A stretch of 64,000 bases of DNA from Candidatus Leptovillus gracilis (GCA_016716065.1 JADJXA010000002.1:1-64000), one strand, 5' to 3'. Counted from the first letter of the stretch, positions 52,879 through 64,000 are shown. The notes: generated by a model from the letters alone, not told the origin. Translations and numbers: made by a program.

Positions 52879-53448
52879 TTACTTACTTTGACTAATCACA
52901 TCTATTGTTTCATTTAATTTAATTTCTCCCATCGTTACATTTATGCATCCAAGCTTCTCGAGTTCTGATAAACCGCTAGCAATTCTCCCATCTTGTACAT
53001 CGATCAAAAGTTCTTGAACAGCATCAACAGTTACCTTTGTTTCCGTTTGCGCAAGCTTAAAAATCATGACTAAAAGATTAGCATGCTGTTCGGAGATAGT
53101 GATAGTGCTGAGCTGACGAATTTTGCGAAGGAAATCCAAACCGATTAACAACTGCTTATGATGATTGTCTTTCGAGGCAAAAAATAATACACCTGTACGA
53201 TATATTTCAAGAAGGACTTCTCCTAATTTGAAACGTAGATTGGGGATTTTCAAAGATGTGGCAAGCACTACGTCGCTCTTGGAATCTCGAACGATTTTTA
53301 CCGTCTCATCAAAACCACTCTGGGATGGCAAACTCATATCAATTAAGTATTTCTGAAGAAATATTTTTGCTTCGAACGGATCTAATCCCAACTCATTGGT
53401 GACTTGGTTAAGCAGTAGATTTAAATTTCTTTGCAATGGTTGATTCAT
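52879..53448 (-). CDS. Helical 189-aa protein with possible winged helix
   Basis: No recognised family. ATG 53448 (MNQPLQRNLNLLL) has TTTGGAG 7-8 nt upstream; an upstream in-frame Met at 53460 is less supported. The N-terminal 60 residues are helical, with some likeness to small adaptor folds (LLNQVTNELGLDPFEAKIFL). The C-terminus (VQELLIDVQDGRIASGLSEL then INVTMGEIKL) looks like a winged-helix or helix-hairpin fold. It stands 13 bp before the trypsin-like protease gene, so the two are cotranscribed. It is probably the regulatory or adaptor partner in the inserted protease module. Confidence 0.72.
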   Translation of the reverse strand: MNQPLQRNLNLLLNQVTNELGLDPFEAKIFLQKYLIDMSLPSQSGFDETVKIVRDSKSDVVLATSLKIPNLRFKLGEVLLEIYRTGVLFFASKDNHHKQLLIGLDFLRKIRQLSTITISEQHANLLVMIFKLAQTETKVTVDAVQELLIDVQDGRIASGLSELEKLGCINVTMGEIKLNETIDVISQSK

Positions 53449-53505
53449 GACTTTCTCCAAATCATATTGTCGTGTGTTTAAATACTGTTTCTTCTTGCGG
53501 TACGC

Positions 53506-56433
<2,928 letters not shown>

Positions 56434-56442
56434 AAAGAATCT

Positions 56443-59400
56443 CTATCCTAGTTGGCTGGAGCCAAATATATCCGCATATTGCTGGCACAACGCTTCCAGA
56501 TCAGCGTCATAACGATACACCACCACCCGATAACCCTGACTGCGTAACTGCCGCCGAATTTGCTCATCATGGGCTTTTTGCTGCGGCTCATCATGGACGC
56601 TGCCATCACAAAAAACGCACACGTTGGGTTCGTAGAAAAAGTCGGGCACGCTGTAGGCGTCTGCCAGGTTCACCTGGGCGGCATCCGGTAAGCGACGCCC
56701 CGTTTGTTGCAGATAATCCAGGAAATGGCGCTCCAGGTCACTGTCTACATCAGTCTGACCCCGCAGGTGGTCGTAATGCGCCTCCTGTTCACGTTCGTCA
56801 CTGCCGGTGTGGGTACGGCCGTTGGCCAACAGCAACAAAAAGTCACGAACAACGTGCCGGTTCAACTGCCAATGGTCCATCTGATTGTAATAAGAGAGCA
56901 GGCAGTCATAGCAGGCGCGAGCGCAGCCTTCCGCTTCATCGTCGCCAGGACGCAAGTCATTGCCCGGCGCATCAAAATGGAGCCGCTTCAAGGCTGCGCG
57001 GGCGATAGCGGCAACGGCCGTGCGCTCTTCAGCCAGGTGATGCAACACGCCCAGACTACCCTCCGATGCTTCCCAAATGAGAATGGCGCGTTGACCGCCA
57101 CGTCCCAGGCGCTCAGAAGCCAACTCGCTCTCCTCAACCTGATACGTTTCCTGGATGGCTTCTACCAGCGCATGTTGCAGCGAGGCCAGGAAAGATTCAT
57201 TCTCGCTGAATTCCAACGGTGGCCGTATGAGCAGCGCATTGGCATTGTCTCGCACGTACAGGCGCACATTGCTCTTAATCTCTCGTGTCATGCCGTCGCC
57301 AGCCGGCTCGGCCTGGTTGACCCATCGTCCCGTTTTCATGTCTAGACGATAGCCTATATCCTCCGCCTGTCGCTTCCAGCGGTGGTTGATGCGCCAGAGG
57401 TCTAGCGAAGGCGCATAGGTCAGACTGAGCAGAGCATCCCCATTGGCGGCGGTGACAGCGGCCAATTTCCGACGCGGCCGATTTTGCACCTGGGCAAAGC
57501 GGAAGTAAGTCTGGATGTCGAAGCCGCGCCGCAGCCGCTCCTCCTCATCGCAGGTAATCCGCTCGCGGCGCACTGTCCCGGCAGTGGGCATTTCTAGCAG
57601 GCCTTCCAGGTAACGGCCGTTTTCCGCCGAAATCGTCGCGCCGCATTGTTCACAATTGTCCAGATGAGCCGTGTCCCCTTCGTGAAAATAACCGCAGCTA
57701 TAGCACAGTTTGGCCCGCGTGAAGCGCCTTTCTGGGTCTTGAATCGGCAGCCGTGCCTGATTCACCTGGTACTTCGCCCCATTGTGGTAGATCACGTTGT
57801 TCGGCCCAAACTCATTCAGGGCCAGGAAGCGAGGCCGGGCGACATACTCGCCATCCTTGCTCCCTTTCGCCAGATAGGCCCGCACCGGCAGCGCCGGGAA
57901 ATTATAGCCAGGCAAAAACCCCTCACTTGCCAGATAGCGATAGGGATAGAAATCAGATTCCTCGACGCTCACATTTTCACAGCGCAGCAGTTCCAACTGG
58001 CGCTGCGCTTCAAATTCCAGCATTGTCGCCTGTTTGGCCTCGTCGCTCGCTTCGCGGCCGCGCCGCAGCATGGCCCGCTGCTTCAGGCTTTGCGCCTGTA
58101 ATAACTGGCTCCAGGCCAGGCGGAACTCCGTTCGCCAGCGATCAAAGGCGCGATTAAAACTCTCTGGCGCGCGCTCAATAAGCGCTTCCAGCCAATCCTC
58201 GTGCAACCAATCCGCTTGTGCCGCGTCAAGCTGGCAGGCGGCCAACACCCGGCGGCAAGTATCTATGCAGGCCGCTTTCCGGGCCTGGTTAAGGGTGATT
58301 TGCGTTTGAATTTCTGGCAGAAGGGCATAGGCTTCGGTGGTTACATCCACCACTTCCAGGATGGAACTGCCCAGGCGCAGTCCGGTCACCGAAAGCCAGA
58401 TAGCGTGCATATGGCTGCGAATTAGATCGGCGTTATTCAACTCCACGCGCGGCGGGATGACAGAACCCGCCACCATCCGGGCGCGGTTACGGAAATAATA
58501 CTGGTCATGGCCGCTGCCCATAGCGCAGTAAGCCAGTACCAGCGCTGGCTGTCCGGCGCGGCCGGAACGGCCGCTGCGTTGGGCGTAATTGGCCGGAGTC
58601 GGCGGGATGTTGCGCAGGTGGACGGCATTGAGATCGGCAATATCTACACCCAACTCCATCGTCGGTGAACAAAAGAGGGTAGCCAGATCCCCATCCCGGA
58701 AACGGTCTTCCCGCATGATGCGCAGCTTGGGCTTGATTTGGGCCGTATGTTCGGCCGCTTCCATTTTTTGTAAACTGGCGAGGGTACGGCCGTTTCTGTA
58801 AAAGTCGTGGAAATAACGGTTTGCTTCCTGCTCAACCACCTGATAGTTGCCGCCAGAAGCGCGATAGCGGCGTAACGGCGTTTGCTTCGGTTTGCCCATT
58901 CCCTGCTGCCAGATAAGGGCGCTGGGGCGCAGCCGCACGCCGCGCCGCTGTTGGCTGCCCCATCCTTCCTCTTGTTCGATGACAATCCCAAATTGGCGCA
59001 GCCCGGCCAGAATCCCATTCACAACCTTATCAAATTGGTCTGCTTCTGGTTCGGCGCCCCACGCCCGCTTGATCTCGCCTTTCAACCAGCGGCCAACGAC
59101 AGAGCGGGTGGAGAGGCTAAAATCTCCCGACATACGCGGCTCGCCCGGCATGACGAATAGGCTGGCAAAGCGCAGTTTCTCCGACTCGTCGAAGCCCCAT
59201 TGTTCTTTGAGGTATTCGGCGGCGCGCCGGCGCAAATCCTCTTGCGGCGTCGGTTTGAGACAATCCACGTCAATTGTAAGCTGTCGCCGCATCTCATCCA
59301 GAATAGTCTCTAGCATAGCGGCGCGCTGTTCCGCGGTTAGCCTGTCCATAAACGGTACGCTGCCCCAAATGTCTTCTCGCTGCACCAGTTCCGGCAGCCC

Positions 59401-61590
59401 ACGGTAAGCCACATAAAGCAGCCCGCATTGCTCTAGATTAGGCTGTACCAGCCGCCAGCCGCGGCGCAAATCTTCGTACAGGCGATATTCGACGACATCA
59501 TGGAAGGCGGCCCAGGTTTCCCTGGCCTGTTTGCTGGTGGGGTCGAGATTCTCCTGGCGGGAAATATCGTCTAGTGAAAGTGCCATGGCTTCAATTACCT
59601 GGCGGGCGATATGCTCAAATTCCAGTGCGGTGTGCTGGCGCAATGCCTGATACAGAGCAGCGCGCACCAGGGCCACCTGCACAAAATCGTTGAAGTGACC
59701 GGCTTGCAGCGAGGCGTCCTGGCGATTGTCGGTAAAGCTGAGGATTTTCTGCGCCTCTGGCTCCAGGTCTGTCTGGCGCATGGCAGAAACGGCCGTCAGG
59801 CTGAGCAGGGTAGTGGCGGTGCTGCGCCCTTCGCTGGAGAGGCGGGCCAGCTTACGGAAGTCGTTTTTATCACGACGGGTATACGCTTCGCCACAATTCA
59901 GACAGAGCATAAACGGTTCGGGCTGGAACCAGCTCGGCTGTGTGTCGGCCTGGGGTTGGGTCTCTATCTGCCCATTGGCCCGCGCGTAAACGCGCTGCGG
60001 CTGATGGGGCTGGTAATCCCGGTTGATGCGTCCCGCTTTGGTCAGCCAATGTTCAGGGATAGCTTCAATTTCGTTTTGGAAACGGCCGTTGGGGTCGAGC
60101 ATGACGTAACCAGATTGCGAGGCTTCCAATTCATCATCATCCAACAAGTCATTCATGTGCATGGTGTCGGGGTAGAGGAAACGGCCGTTGGCTGATTGCC
60201 GTGCGGTATAATACTCCTGCCCACAGGCGCGACAAAAGACAAGGGGATAGAGCAGCCGTTCCCCTTCTCCTGGGGCATAATACTGTCCTTCCAACGTAAG
60301 CAACCGCTTTTCCGGCTCTTCCAGCGTGGCATAAATCGAACCGCCCTGGCTGATGAATTGGTGCAGCTTAAAGGCAAAAGCGGCGTCCCTCTCTGGGGTA
60401 AAAACTGTCGTGCCCAATAACAGCATTTCTTGCAGCCTACGAGCGCAGTCAGTTACGAGCAGTTCCGTATCTGCGGCGAGTTTAACTGCCCCTTCTTGCA
60501 GAGTGATGGGTATTTGTCGCCGCAGGAGGCCCTCCTCCTCGCGCACGCCAAAACAGTTTTCGATCCAGGCGCTCAGGGGATGGTGGCTGAATGAGAGCCA
60601 ATCATTTAGCGGCAGTGGCCCTTGCACCGCCTGGCGCAAGGTTGCTTTGTCTGTCGTTGGAGCAGGCATGAGCCGCCGCAGCGATTCTTCTATCACGTTA
60701 TCTGACTTAAGAGGTGTGCCGAACAATTTACTGGCGAATTCAGAAACGGCCGTGCGTCGTTCCGCTCGCGTCTCGCCAGTGGCCATCGTGGCGCTAGTGC
60801 CAATGGTTAGCAGATTCGGGTTGCCGATATTCTCTTTTAGACGGCGTACCAACAGAGCAATATCCGCCCCCTGCCGTCCACGATAGGTGTGCAGTTCATC
60901 CAGCACCAGGAACTGCAAGTTAGACGCCTGTTTACCAACAAACTGGCTTTCACGCGGCCGAACCAACATCAGTTCCAGCATCACATAGTTGGTGAGGAGA
61001 ATATGGGGGGGATTTTGCCGCACCCTTTCCTTATGGGCGTCGGTATCCTGACCGGTATAGCGGGCAAACCGCACCGGCATCTCCTGACCCGTTCGCGCTT
61101 TGTACCGGTCGGCCAGCTCTTGCAGCGCCTTTTCTTGCGAGTTGACTAGCGCGTTCATGGGGTAAACAATGATAGCCTGTACTTTGTTTTGCGCCGGATT
61201 TCCCCGCAGGATGGCGTCGAAGATGGGGATAAAGTAGGCCATGGTCTTGCCGGAGCCGGTACCGCTGGTCACAACGTAAGGTTCAGATCGTTGGGCAATC
61301 TCGATGGCTTCTGTTTGGTGGCGATAGAGGTGGAAGGATTGGTTGTGCTTGTTGCGGAAAATAGGGTCGCACTCGGAATGAAGACGACCGGATTGTACCA
61401 GTTGGGTGACCGTTGCTGTTTTTTCGTAAGCGGGATTTAGCTGGAGCAGGGCGTCAGGCCAGAGTTTCCGGTCTTGAATAAGGTTTTTTTGTATGAAAGT
61501 TTCAATTTGGTCATCGGCGACTGTTAGAAAACTGGACACGTAATCGCGGTATTGCTGGATAATCTGAGAATGAATATTGAATATATCCAC
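56443..61590 (-). CDS. DUF1998 helicase with C-terminal nuclease-like domain (DISARM DrmA/DrmB-like fusion)
   Basis: 1715 aa from GTG 61590, chosen for CAGGAG 7 nt upstream; the frame continues to 61659 without support. Walker A GTGSGKT (110-116), DELH (231-234), GTSATMATG, then CSPTMELGVDIADL and QRSGRSGRAGQ make a complete SF2 helicase with a large insert. A zinc-binding CYSCGYFHEGD then NCEQCG (about 1400) and CARACYDCLLSYYNQ (about 1590) mark a DUF1998/MZB module. The last 100 residues (VPDFFYEPNVCVFCDGSVHD, then GYRVVVYR) look like a Vsr/DUF559-type endonuclease. DISARM has DrmA (helicase) and DrmB (DUF1998); this protein may fuse both. It is first in the long minus-strand gene run. Confidence 0.83.
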   Translation of the reverse strand: MDIFNIHSQIIQQYRDYVSSFLTVADDQIETFIQKNLIQDRKLWPDALLQLNPAYEKTATVTQLVQSGRLHSECDPIFRNKHNQSFHLYRHQTEAIEIAQRSEPYVVTSGTGSGKTMAYFIPIFDAILRGNPAQNKVQAIIVYPMNALVNSQEKALQELADRYKARTGQEMPVRFARYTGQDTDAHKERVRQNPPHILLTNYVMLELMLVRPRESQFVGKQASNLQFLVLDELHTYRGRQGADIALLVRRLKENIGNPNLLTIGTSATMATGETRAERRTAVSEFASKLFGTPLKSDNVIEESLRRLMPAPTTDKATLRQAVQGPLPLNDWLSFSHHPLSAWIENCFGVREEEGLLRRQIPITLQEGAVKLAADTELLVTDCARRLQEMLLLGTTVFTPERDAAFAFKLHQFISQGGSIYATLEEPEKRLLTLEGQYYAPGEGERLLYPLVFCRACGQEYYTARQSANGRFLYPDTMHMNDLLDDDELEASQSGYVMLDPNGRFQNEIEAIPEHWLTKAGRINRDYQPHQPQRVYARANGQIETQPQADTQPSWFQPEPFMLCLNCGEAYTRRDKNDFRKLARLSSEGRSTATTLLSLTAVSAMRQTDLEPEAQKILSFTDNRQDASLQAGHFNDFVQVALVRAALYQALRQHTALEFEHIARQVIEAMALSLDDISRQENLDPTSKQARETWAAFHDVVEYRLYEDLRRGWRLVQPNLEQCGLLYVAYRGLPELVQREDIWGSVPFMDRLTAEQRAAMLETILDEMRRQLTIDVDCLKPTPQEDLRRRAAEYLKEQWGFDESEKLRFASLFVMPGEPRMSGDFSLSTRSVVGRWLKGEIKRAWGAEPEADQFDKVVNGILAGLRQFGIVIEQEEGWGSQQRRGVRLRPSALIWQQGMGKPKQTPLRRYRASGGNYQVVEQEANRYFHDFYRNGRTLASLQKMEAAEHTAQIKPKLRIMREDRFRDGDLATLFCSPTMELGVDIADLNAVHLRNIPPTPANYAQRSGRSGRAGQPALVLAYCAMGSGHDQYYFRNRARMVAGSVIPPRVELNNADLIRSHMHAIWLSVTGLRLGSSILEVVDVTTEAYALLPEIQTQITLNQARKAACIDTCRRVLAACQLDAAQADWLHEDWLEALIERAPESFNRAFDRWRTEFRLAWSQLLQAQSLKQRAMLRRGREASDEAKQATMLEFEAQRQLELLRCENVSVEESDFYPYRYLASEGFLPGYNFPALPVRAYLAKGSKDGEYVARPRFLALNEFGPNNVIYHNGAKYQVNQARLPIQDPERRFTRAKLCYSCGYFHEGDTAHLDNCEQCGATISAENGRYLEGLLEMPTAGTVRRERITCDEEERLRRGFDIQTYFRFAQVQNRPRRKLAAVTAANGDALLSLTYAPSLDLWRINHRWKRQAEDIGYRLDMKTGRWVNQAEPAGDGMTREIKSNVRLYVRDNANALLIRPPLEFSENESFLASLQHALVEAIQETYQVEESELASERLGRGGQRAILIWEASEGSLGVLHHLAEERTAVAAIARAALKRLHFDAPGNDLRPGDDEAEGCARACYDCLLSYYNQMDHWQLNRHVVRDFLLLLANGRTHTGSDEREQEAHYDHLRGQTDVDSDLERHFLDYLQQTGRRLPDAAQVNLADAYSVPDFFYEPNVCVFCDGSVHDEPQQKAHDEQIRRQLRSQGYRVVVYRYDADLEALCQQYADIFGSSQLG

Positions 61591-61638
61591 GAGACACTCC
61601 TGAACTTTTGCATGGAAACGATGGACGCTAACGCCACA

Positions 61639-61647
61639 AGTATACCA
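61639..61647 (-). promoter_or_regulatory. Candidate extended -10 promoter of the defence cluster
   Basis: TGGTATACT on the minus strand (61647-61639) is an extended -10, placing transcription start near 61632 and a leader of about 42 nt before GTG 61590. No good -35 is visible, as often with extended -10 promoters. It would drive the helicase/SNF2 genes and possibly the whole downstream run. Confidence 0.45.
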
Positions 61648-61712
61648 AAATGCCGCCAAACTGAGCAGCTACCTTGATTTAATCGAAAACGGCCGTTATC
61701 AACCCCCAAGGC

Positions 61713-61740
61713 CGGTTTCCTGACAGGAAGCCGTTTTTTT
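61713..61740 (+). terminator. Rho-independent terminator-type hairpin
   Basis: CGGTTTCCTG pairs with CAGGAAGCCG (one G.U pair) followed by seven T. No plus-strand gene ends just before it, so it may end antisense or leader transcription rather than a gene's mRNA, or insulate the divergent defence promoter. Confidence 0.6.
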
Positions 61741-61841
61741 CATTTTCCCCAAACCACGACTATGTGAAACAGTTGTCCCCTTCTTTGCAGCCTCTTGGGA
61801 CGAGCCAGTCAAAGCGGCCTACGGCCGCAGGCAGGCGAGAA

Positions 61842-61864
61842 TGGGCCGGCGTCTTGCTGGCCCA
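61842..61864 (+). promoter_or_regulatory. GC-rich leader hairpin before 110-aa gene
   Basis: TGGGCCGGC and GCTGGCCCA form a 9-bp stem with one mismatch and a GTCTT loop, about 31 bp before ATG 61896 and just before the AAGGAGA ribosome site. It may stabilise or regulate the leader. The rest of 61660-61895 shows only the promoter, the terminator hairpin and one ACGGCC-type word. Confidence 0.35.
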
Positions 61865-61895
61865 ATAAACCCCATTTAACCAAAAGGAGACCCAA

Positions 61896-62228
61896 ATGCT
61901 AAACGAACAAATCTTTCACCTCATCACCCGCCTGATGAACAGCCGCTGGACGCGCCATGACGACGAACAACACAGCCCCTACGAAGACGCCTGCACGGCC
62001 GTTCTCGGCCCCTTCCGCCTGGACGCCAACTACTGCGTCGTTCTAGACCACCGTGACGCGACCATCAGCCTGGCGCTGCCCATGCCCGGCGGCAAGCTGC
62101 ACCTGAGCTACACCGCCTGCCTGGGCGAAGAGCCGGTACGATGGGCCGGTTGGTCTGTCTGGTGGCAACGGCCGTTCCCCGCCACCTTACCAACCCCGGC
62201 AAATGAAGGCGATTCCGTTGTAGGCTGA
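61896..62228 (+). CDS. Unrecognised 110-aa protein
   Basis: I do not recognise it. ATG 61896 has AAGGAGA about 7 nt upstream. The product begins MLNEQIFHLITRLMNSRWTR and contains VLGPFRLDANYCVVLDHRDA and GGKLHLSYTACLGEEP, suggesting a small alpha/beta fold. There is no signal peptide or membrane helix. It is followed by a strong bidirectional terminator (62272-62303), so it is likely monocistronic. Its codon use includes two ACGGCCGT-type words, like the host average. It may belong to the plus-strand flank rather than the defence island. Confidence 0.65.
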   Translation: MLNEQIFHLITRLMNSRWTRHDDEQHSPYEDACTAVLGPFRLDANYCVVLDHRDATISLALPMPGGKLHLSYTACLGEEPVRWAGWSVWWQRPFPATLPTPANEGDSVVG

Positions 62229-62271
62229 CGGCCGTTTACCAACCTTATCAAATAACCGCATATGTCATTAG

Positions 62272-62303
62272 AAAAGAGGCAGTCTCACCAGACTGCCTCT
62301 TTT
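62272..62303. terminator. Bidirectional rho-independent terminator
   Basis: A perfect 14-bp stem, AAAAGAGGCAGTCT / AGACTGCCTCTTTT, with a CACC loop, has A- and T-tracts on both sides so it works in both directions. It ends the 110-aa gene. Confidence 0.85.
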
Positions 62304-62312
62304 GCATTCCAG

Positions 62313-62380
62313 GAGCGAGAGCTAGAGCTAGAGCGAGAGGAGGAAGCGACCTCTTCCTCTAGCTCTAGCTCTTGCTCTTG
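62313..62380. repeat. Long imperfect palindrome of AGCTAGAG units
   Basis: GAGCGAGAGCTAGAGCTAGA (62313 on) is mirrored by CTCTAGCTCTAGCTCTTGCTC (to about 62380) around a short AAGCGACC spacer, with arms of about 30 bp. Transcribed, it would give a large hairpin ending just before the AGGAGG site of the 66-aa gene. The arms are themselves short tandem repeats. Confidence 0.7.
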
Positions 62381-62393
62381 CTGAGGAGGCCTC

Positions 62394-62594
62394 ATGAACA
62401 AACCAGACCCACAAAAGGTAATTTACCTGAAAGCCAACCAGCGGCGCGTGCCCGGCAAACAAAGCAGCCAGAAGCAAACGGCCGTCCAACCCCAATGGGA
62501 AACTCACCAGGGCGATCAGGCCCTCGACGCCTGGGGCGTAGCCCTGCGCGCCCTCAAAGAGCAGGGGCACGATTACTTGTCGTCGGCTCCGTGA
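62394..62594 (+). CDS. Small 66-aa protein, unknown
   Basis: ATG 62394 has GAGGAGG 5-6 nt upstream, a strong site. The 66-aa product is polar and basic at the N-terminus (KPDPQKVIYLKANQRR), with a helical C-terminal half (QALDAWGVALRALKEQGHDY). No family is recognised. A long palindrome precedes it and a G-rich tract follows directly after its stop. It could be a small DNA-associated or regulatory protein, but nothing specific supports this. It is read in the same direction as the 360-aa gene 160 bp downstream. Confidence 0.6.
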   Translation: MNKPDPQKVIYLKANQRRVPGKQSSQKQTAVQPQWETHQGDQALDAWGVALRALKEQGHDYLSSAP

Positions 62595-62640
62595 GGGAGT
62601 GGGGGAGATGGGGAGCAGGGGGGATGAGGGGCAGGGGAAT
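62595..62640 (+). repeat. G-rich tract, possible quadruplex
   Basis: At least five runs of three to six G within about 45 bp (GGGAGTGGGGGAGATGGGG and on) directly follow the 66-aa gene stop. The sequence could fold as a G-quadruplex in DNA or mRNA. It belongs to the same GGGAG low-complexity type as the insertion at 46.5 kb. Confidence 0.6.
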
Positions 62641-62694
62641 AAAGGGAGCTTGATTTTCGTTGGTCTGGCCGGGTGTCCGGTCAGGAGAAAGAGT

Positions 62695-62727
62695 GAAGCC
62701 GGTTGAGATTCGACCTCAACCGGCTTC
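62695..62727 (+). terminator. Strong 13-bp stem-loop before 360-aa gene
   Basis: GAAGCCGGTTGAG pairs perfectly with CTCAACCGGCTTC around a 7-nt loop; only TTT follows at a distance, so it may be an imperfect terminator or a leader structure for the gene starting at 62758. Confidence 0.55.
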
Positions 62728-62757
62728 TCAGTTTACGGCCGCAGGAGGGCCGAAAAC

Positions 62758-63840
62758 ATGTTTACGCATTCTAATCCAGAAACAATCGTTTCACAAGCGC
62801 CGGATACCCCGGCAACCACCCGGCTGACCCGCGACGTGCCTCTGGCTGAACTTCAGCAGCGGGCTGGCGGGTTGGCGCGGGAATTGGGGCAGCAACATGG
62901 CTTTGACGGCCGTGAGTGGCGCACTCACTGGCAAGACATGACTCAGACCGCGCTGCTGGCCTTTCTCGAAAACAGTGACCAGCCCTTGGCCTATGCCTAC
63001 ACCTGCGCACGCACCGCCCTGAAAAACTATGCGTGGGTTCACATCCGTGGGCTGAACGGCGGCTGGAAATCCCTCGTCGCCCGCAACTACTGTGTGATAG
63101 ACACCGCCGACAGCATAGACAGCGATGACGACAATGGCGATGACAATCTGGCCTGGCGGCTGCCCGACAACCGCGATTACGACCTGGCGCCGCGCCCGGT
63201 TGAGTGGGCGGTGATGGGCCGGGAAGATGGCCCGCCGCCCGAAGTCGCCGACCTCTTCCGCGATTTGCTCATCATCCTGGTGGGCATGAGCAGCGAGCGC
63301 TGGTATCCAGAGCAGATGTACAGGGGCGCGCTCATCCTGGCGATGAAGCTGACTGGTCATCTGTGGGAGGAGGTCTCAACGGCCGTTGGCGACCTGGAAT
63401 GGGATTCGTTGGTCAAGATTTACCAGGAATACCGCCACGATTTCTTGCTGCCCTTTGCCGAGTTGGCTCCGTTGGGGAGAGAGGTCATCCGGCTGCGCGG
63501 CGAGATGCGGGTGCAGTGGTTTGAGACGTTGAGCGAAGGCTGGCTGCAACTGGCGCAGCGCAAAATCGTCGTCTTTCCACACGGGATTTACACCATCACT
63601 TATCGCCAGGACAAACGGAAGCCGGGCAAGATGGTGGCGGCGCTGCAAAAGGGGCGAAGGGTGAACGGCCGTATCTGCTCCCGGCAAGTCCATCTAGGGC
63701 CGGCGGGGTCGCTGACCAAAGAGAAGCTCTGGCAGAAGTCATTGGCGCTGGAACGGAAGCTGGTGGATTTCCTCGAAGAGGCGACGGGCAATCTGGGGCG
63801 TATCAACGAATCGCGGCAGGTGATGTTTGGCGTGATTTAG
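62758..63840 (+). CDS. 360-aa protein with sigma-70 region 2-like N-terminus
   Basis: ATG 62758 has AGGAGG about 10 nt upstream. Residues 25-105 (LARELGQQHGFDGREW, then TQTALLAFLENSDQPLAYAY and ARTALKNYAW) recall sigma-70 region 2, where such sequence binds core polymerase and the -10 element; a short acidic loop follows (DSDDDNGDDN). The C-terminus (FPHGIYTITYRQDKRKPGKM, then GRRVNGRICSRQVHLG) resembles small DNA-associated modules found in mobile elements. No clear region 4 wHTH is seen. The family is therefore uncertain; a divergent sigma-like or replication-associated protein is inferred. A strong terminator follows 20 bp after the stop. Confidence 0.75.
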   Translation: MFTHSNPETIVSQAPDTPATTRLTRDVPLAELQQRAGGLARELGQQHGFDGREWRTHWQDMTQTALLAFLENSDQPLAYAYTCARTALKNYAWVHIRGLNGGWKSLVARNYCVIDTADSIDSDDDNGDDNLAWRLPDNRDYDLAPRPVEWAVMGREDGPPPEVADLFRDLLIILVGMSSERWYPEQMYRGALILAMKLTGHLWEEVSTAVGDLEWDSLVKIYQEYRHDFLLPFAELAPLGREVIRLRGEMRVQWFETLSEGWLQLAQRKIVVFPHGIYTITYRQDKRKPGKMVAALQKGRRVNGRICSRQVHLGPAGSLTKEKLWQKSLALERKLVDFLEEATGNLGRINESRQVMFGVI

Positions 63841-63859
63841 ACGCAACGGGTACAAAAAG

Positions 63860-63897
63860 AGAAGGTCTGGCGGTTGCCCGTCAGACCTTCTTTTTTT
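63860..63897 (+). terminator. Rho-independent terminator
   Basis: AGAAGGTCTGGCGG pairs with CCGTCAGACCTTCT (one G.U pair) around a TTGC loop, followed by a run of T. It lies 20 bp after the 360-aa gene. Confidence 0.9.
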
Positions 63898-63951
63898 CTT
63901 TTTCGCCAAAGGCGAGAAAGGGAAAGCCGTTTTCGTCTACCAAAAACCGCC

Positions 63952-64000
63952 TTACGCCTGCACAGCGTCGGCAAATTGCTCGGCGGCCCATTGGTTGATG
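63952..64000 (-). CDS. Possible 3' end of a gene continuing beyond the window
   Basis: The minus strand reads INQWAAEQFADAVQA then TAA (63954-63952), running in from the right edge. It would converge on the 360-aa gene, with the terminator between. Fifteen residues are too few to identify a family. Confidence 0.35.
   Translation of the reverse strand, partial: INQWAAEQFADAVQA

Overview
This window is a dense antiviral-defence / biological-conflict island on a chromosome or large integrated element. Nearly every gene from about 61.6 kb down to position 1 lies on the minus strand, mostly with gaps under 100 bp or short overlaps. I see no rRNA, tRNA, CRISPR array or housekeeping gene. The host cannot be named from sequence alone. 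Moderate GC, the wealth of CHAT, TPR, WD40 and STAND proteins and a strongly over-represented palindromic word (ACGGCCGT) suggest a filamentous or multicellular-type Chloroflexota bacterium; this is inference with low to moderate confidence.

Layout. 0-2.4 kb: two paralogous P-loop ATPases, the second with an OmpR-type winged helix. 2.6-3.8 kb (+): a small ORF, a hairpin and a frameshifted tyrosine recombinase, perhaps an integration scar. 3.9-11.4 kb: a compact four-gene unit: STAS-HATPase switch protein, STAS-like (DUF4325-type)-wHTH protein, SF2 helicase fused to a PD-(D/E)XK nuclease, and a 757-aa protein I do not recognise. It matches no named defence system I know. 11.4-24 kb: a ChlI/MoxR-like AAA+ ATPase, a vWA protein, a membrane-anchored coiled-coil protein, two CHAT proteases and an NB-ARC-TPR protein with a death-like C-terminal domain. 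This resembles the vWA-MoxR ternary and STAND conflict systems. 24-27.8 kb: TPR-CHAT protease with a zinc-ribbon microprotein gene in front. 27.9-32.4 kb: large PLD-family nuclease plus an unrecognised partner. 32.4-38.9 kb: trypsin-nSTAND-TM-WD40 protein, two small helical proteins and a second trypsin-like protease. 38.9-46 kb: two more TPR-CHAT proteases and a second zinc-ribbon microprotein. 46-61.6 kb: DISARM-like core (Eco57I/PglX-type methylase, SNF2 helicase, DUF1998 helicase-nuclease) with a trypsin-like protease and two small helical genes inserted inside it. 61.9-64 kb (+): three small or unknown genes separated by hairpins, terminators and low-complexity DNA.

How it may work (inference). 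The DISARM-like enzymes would discriminate and attack unmodified DNA. The STAND, AAA+, TPR, WD40 and death-like adaptor proteins would sense infection and switch on the CHAT and trypsin-like proteases, probably causing protective dormancy or death. The PLD and helicase-nuclease units would add independent nucleic-acid-targeting layers. Patches lacking the ACGGCCGT word coincide with AT-richer protease/STAND genes, suggesting these modules arrived more recently than the rest.
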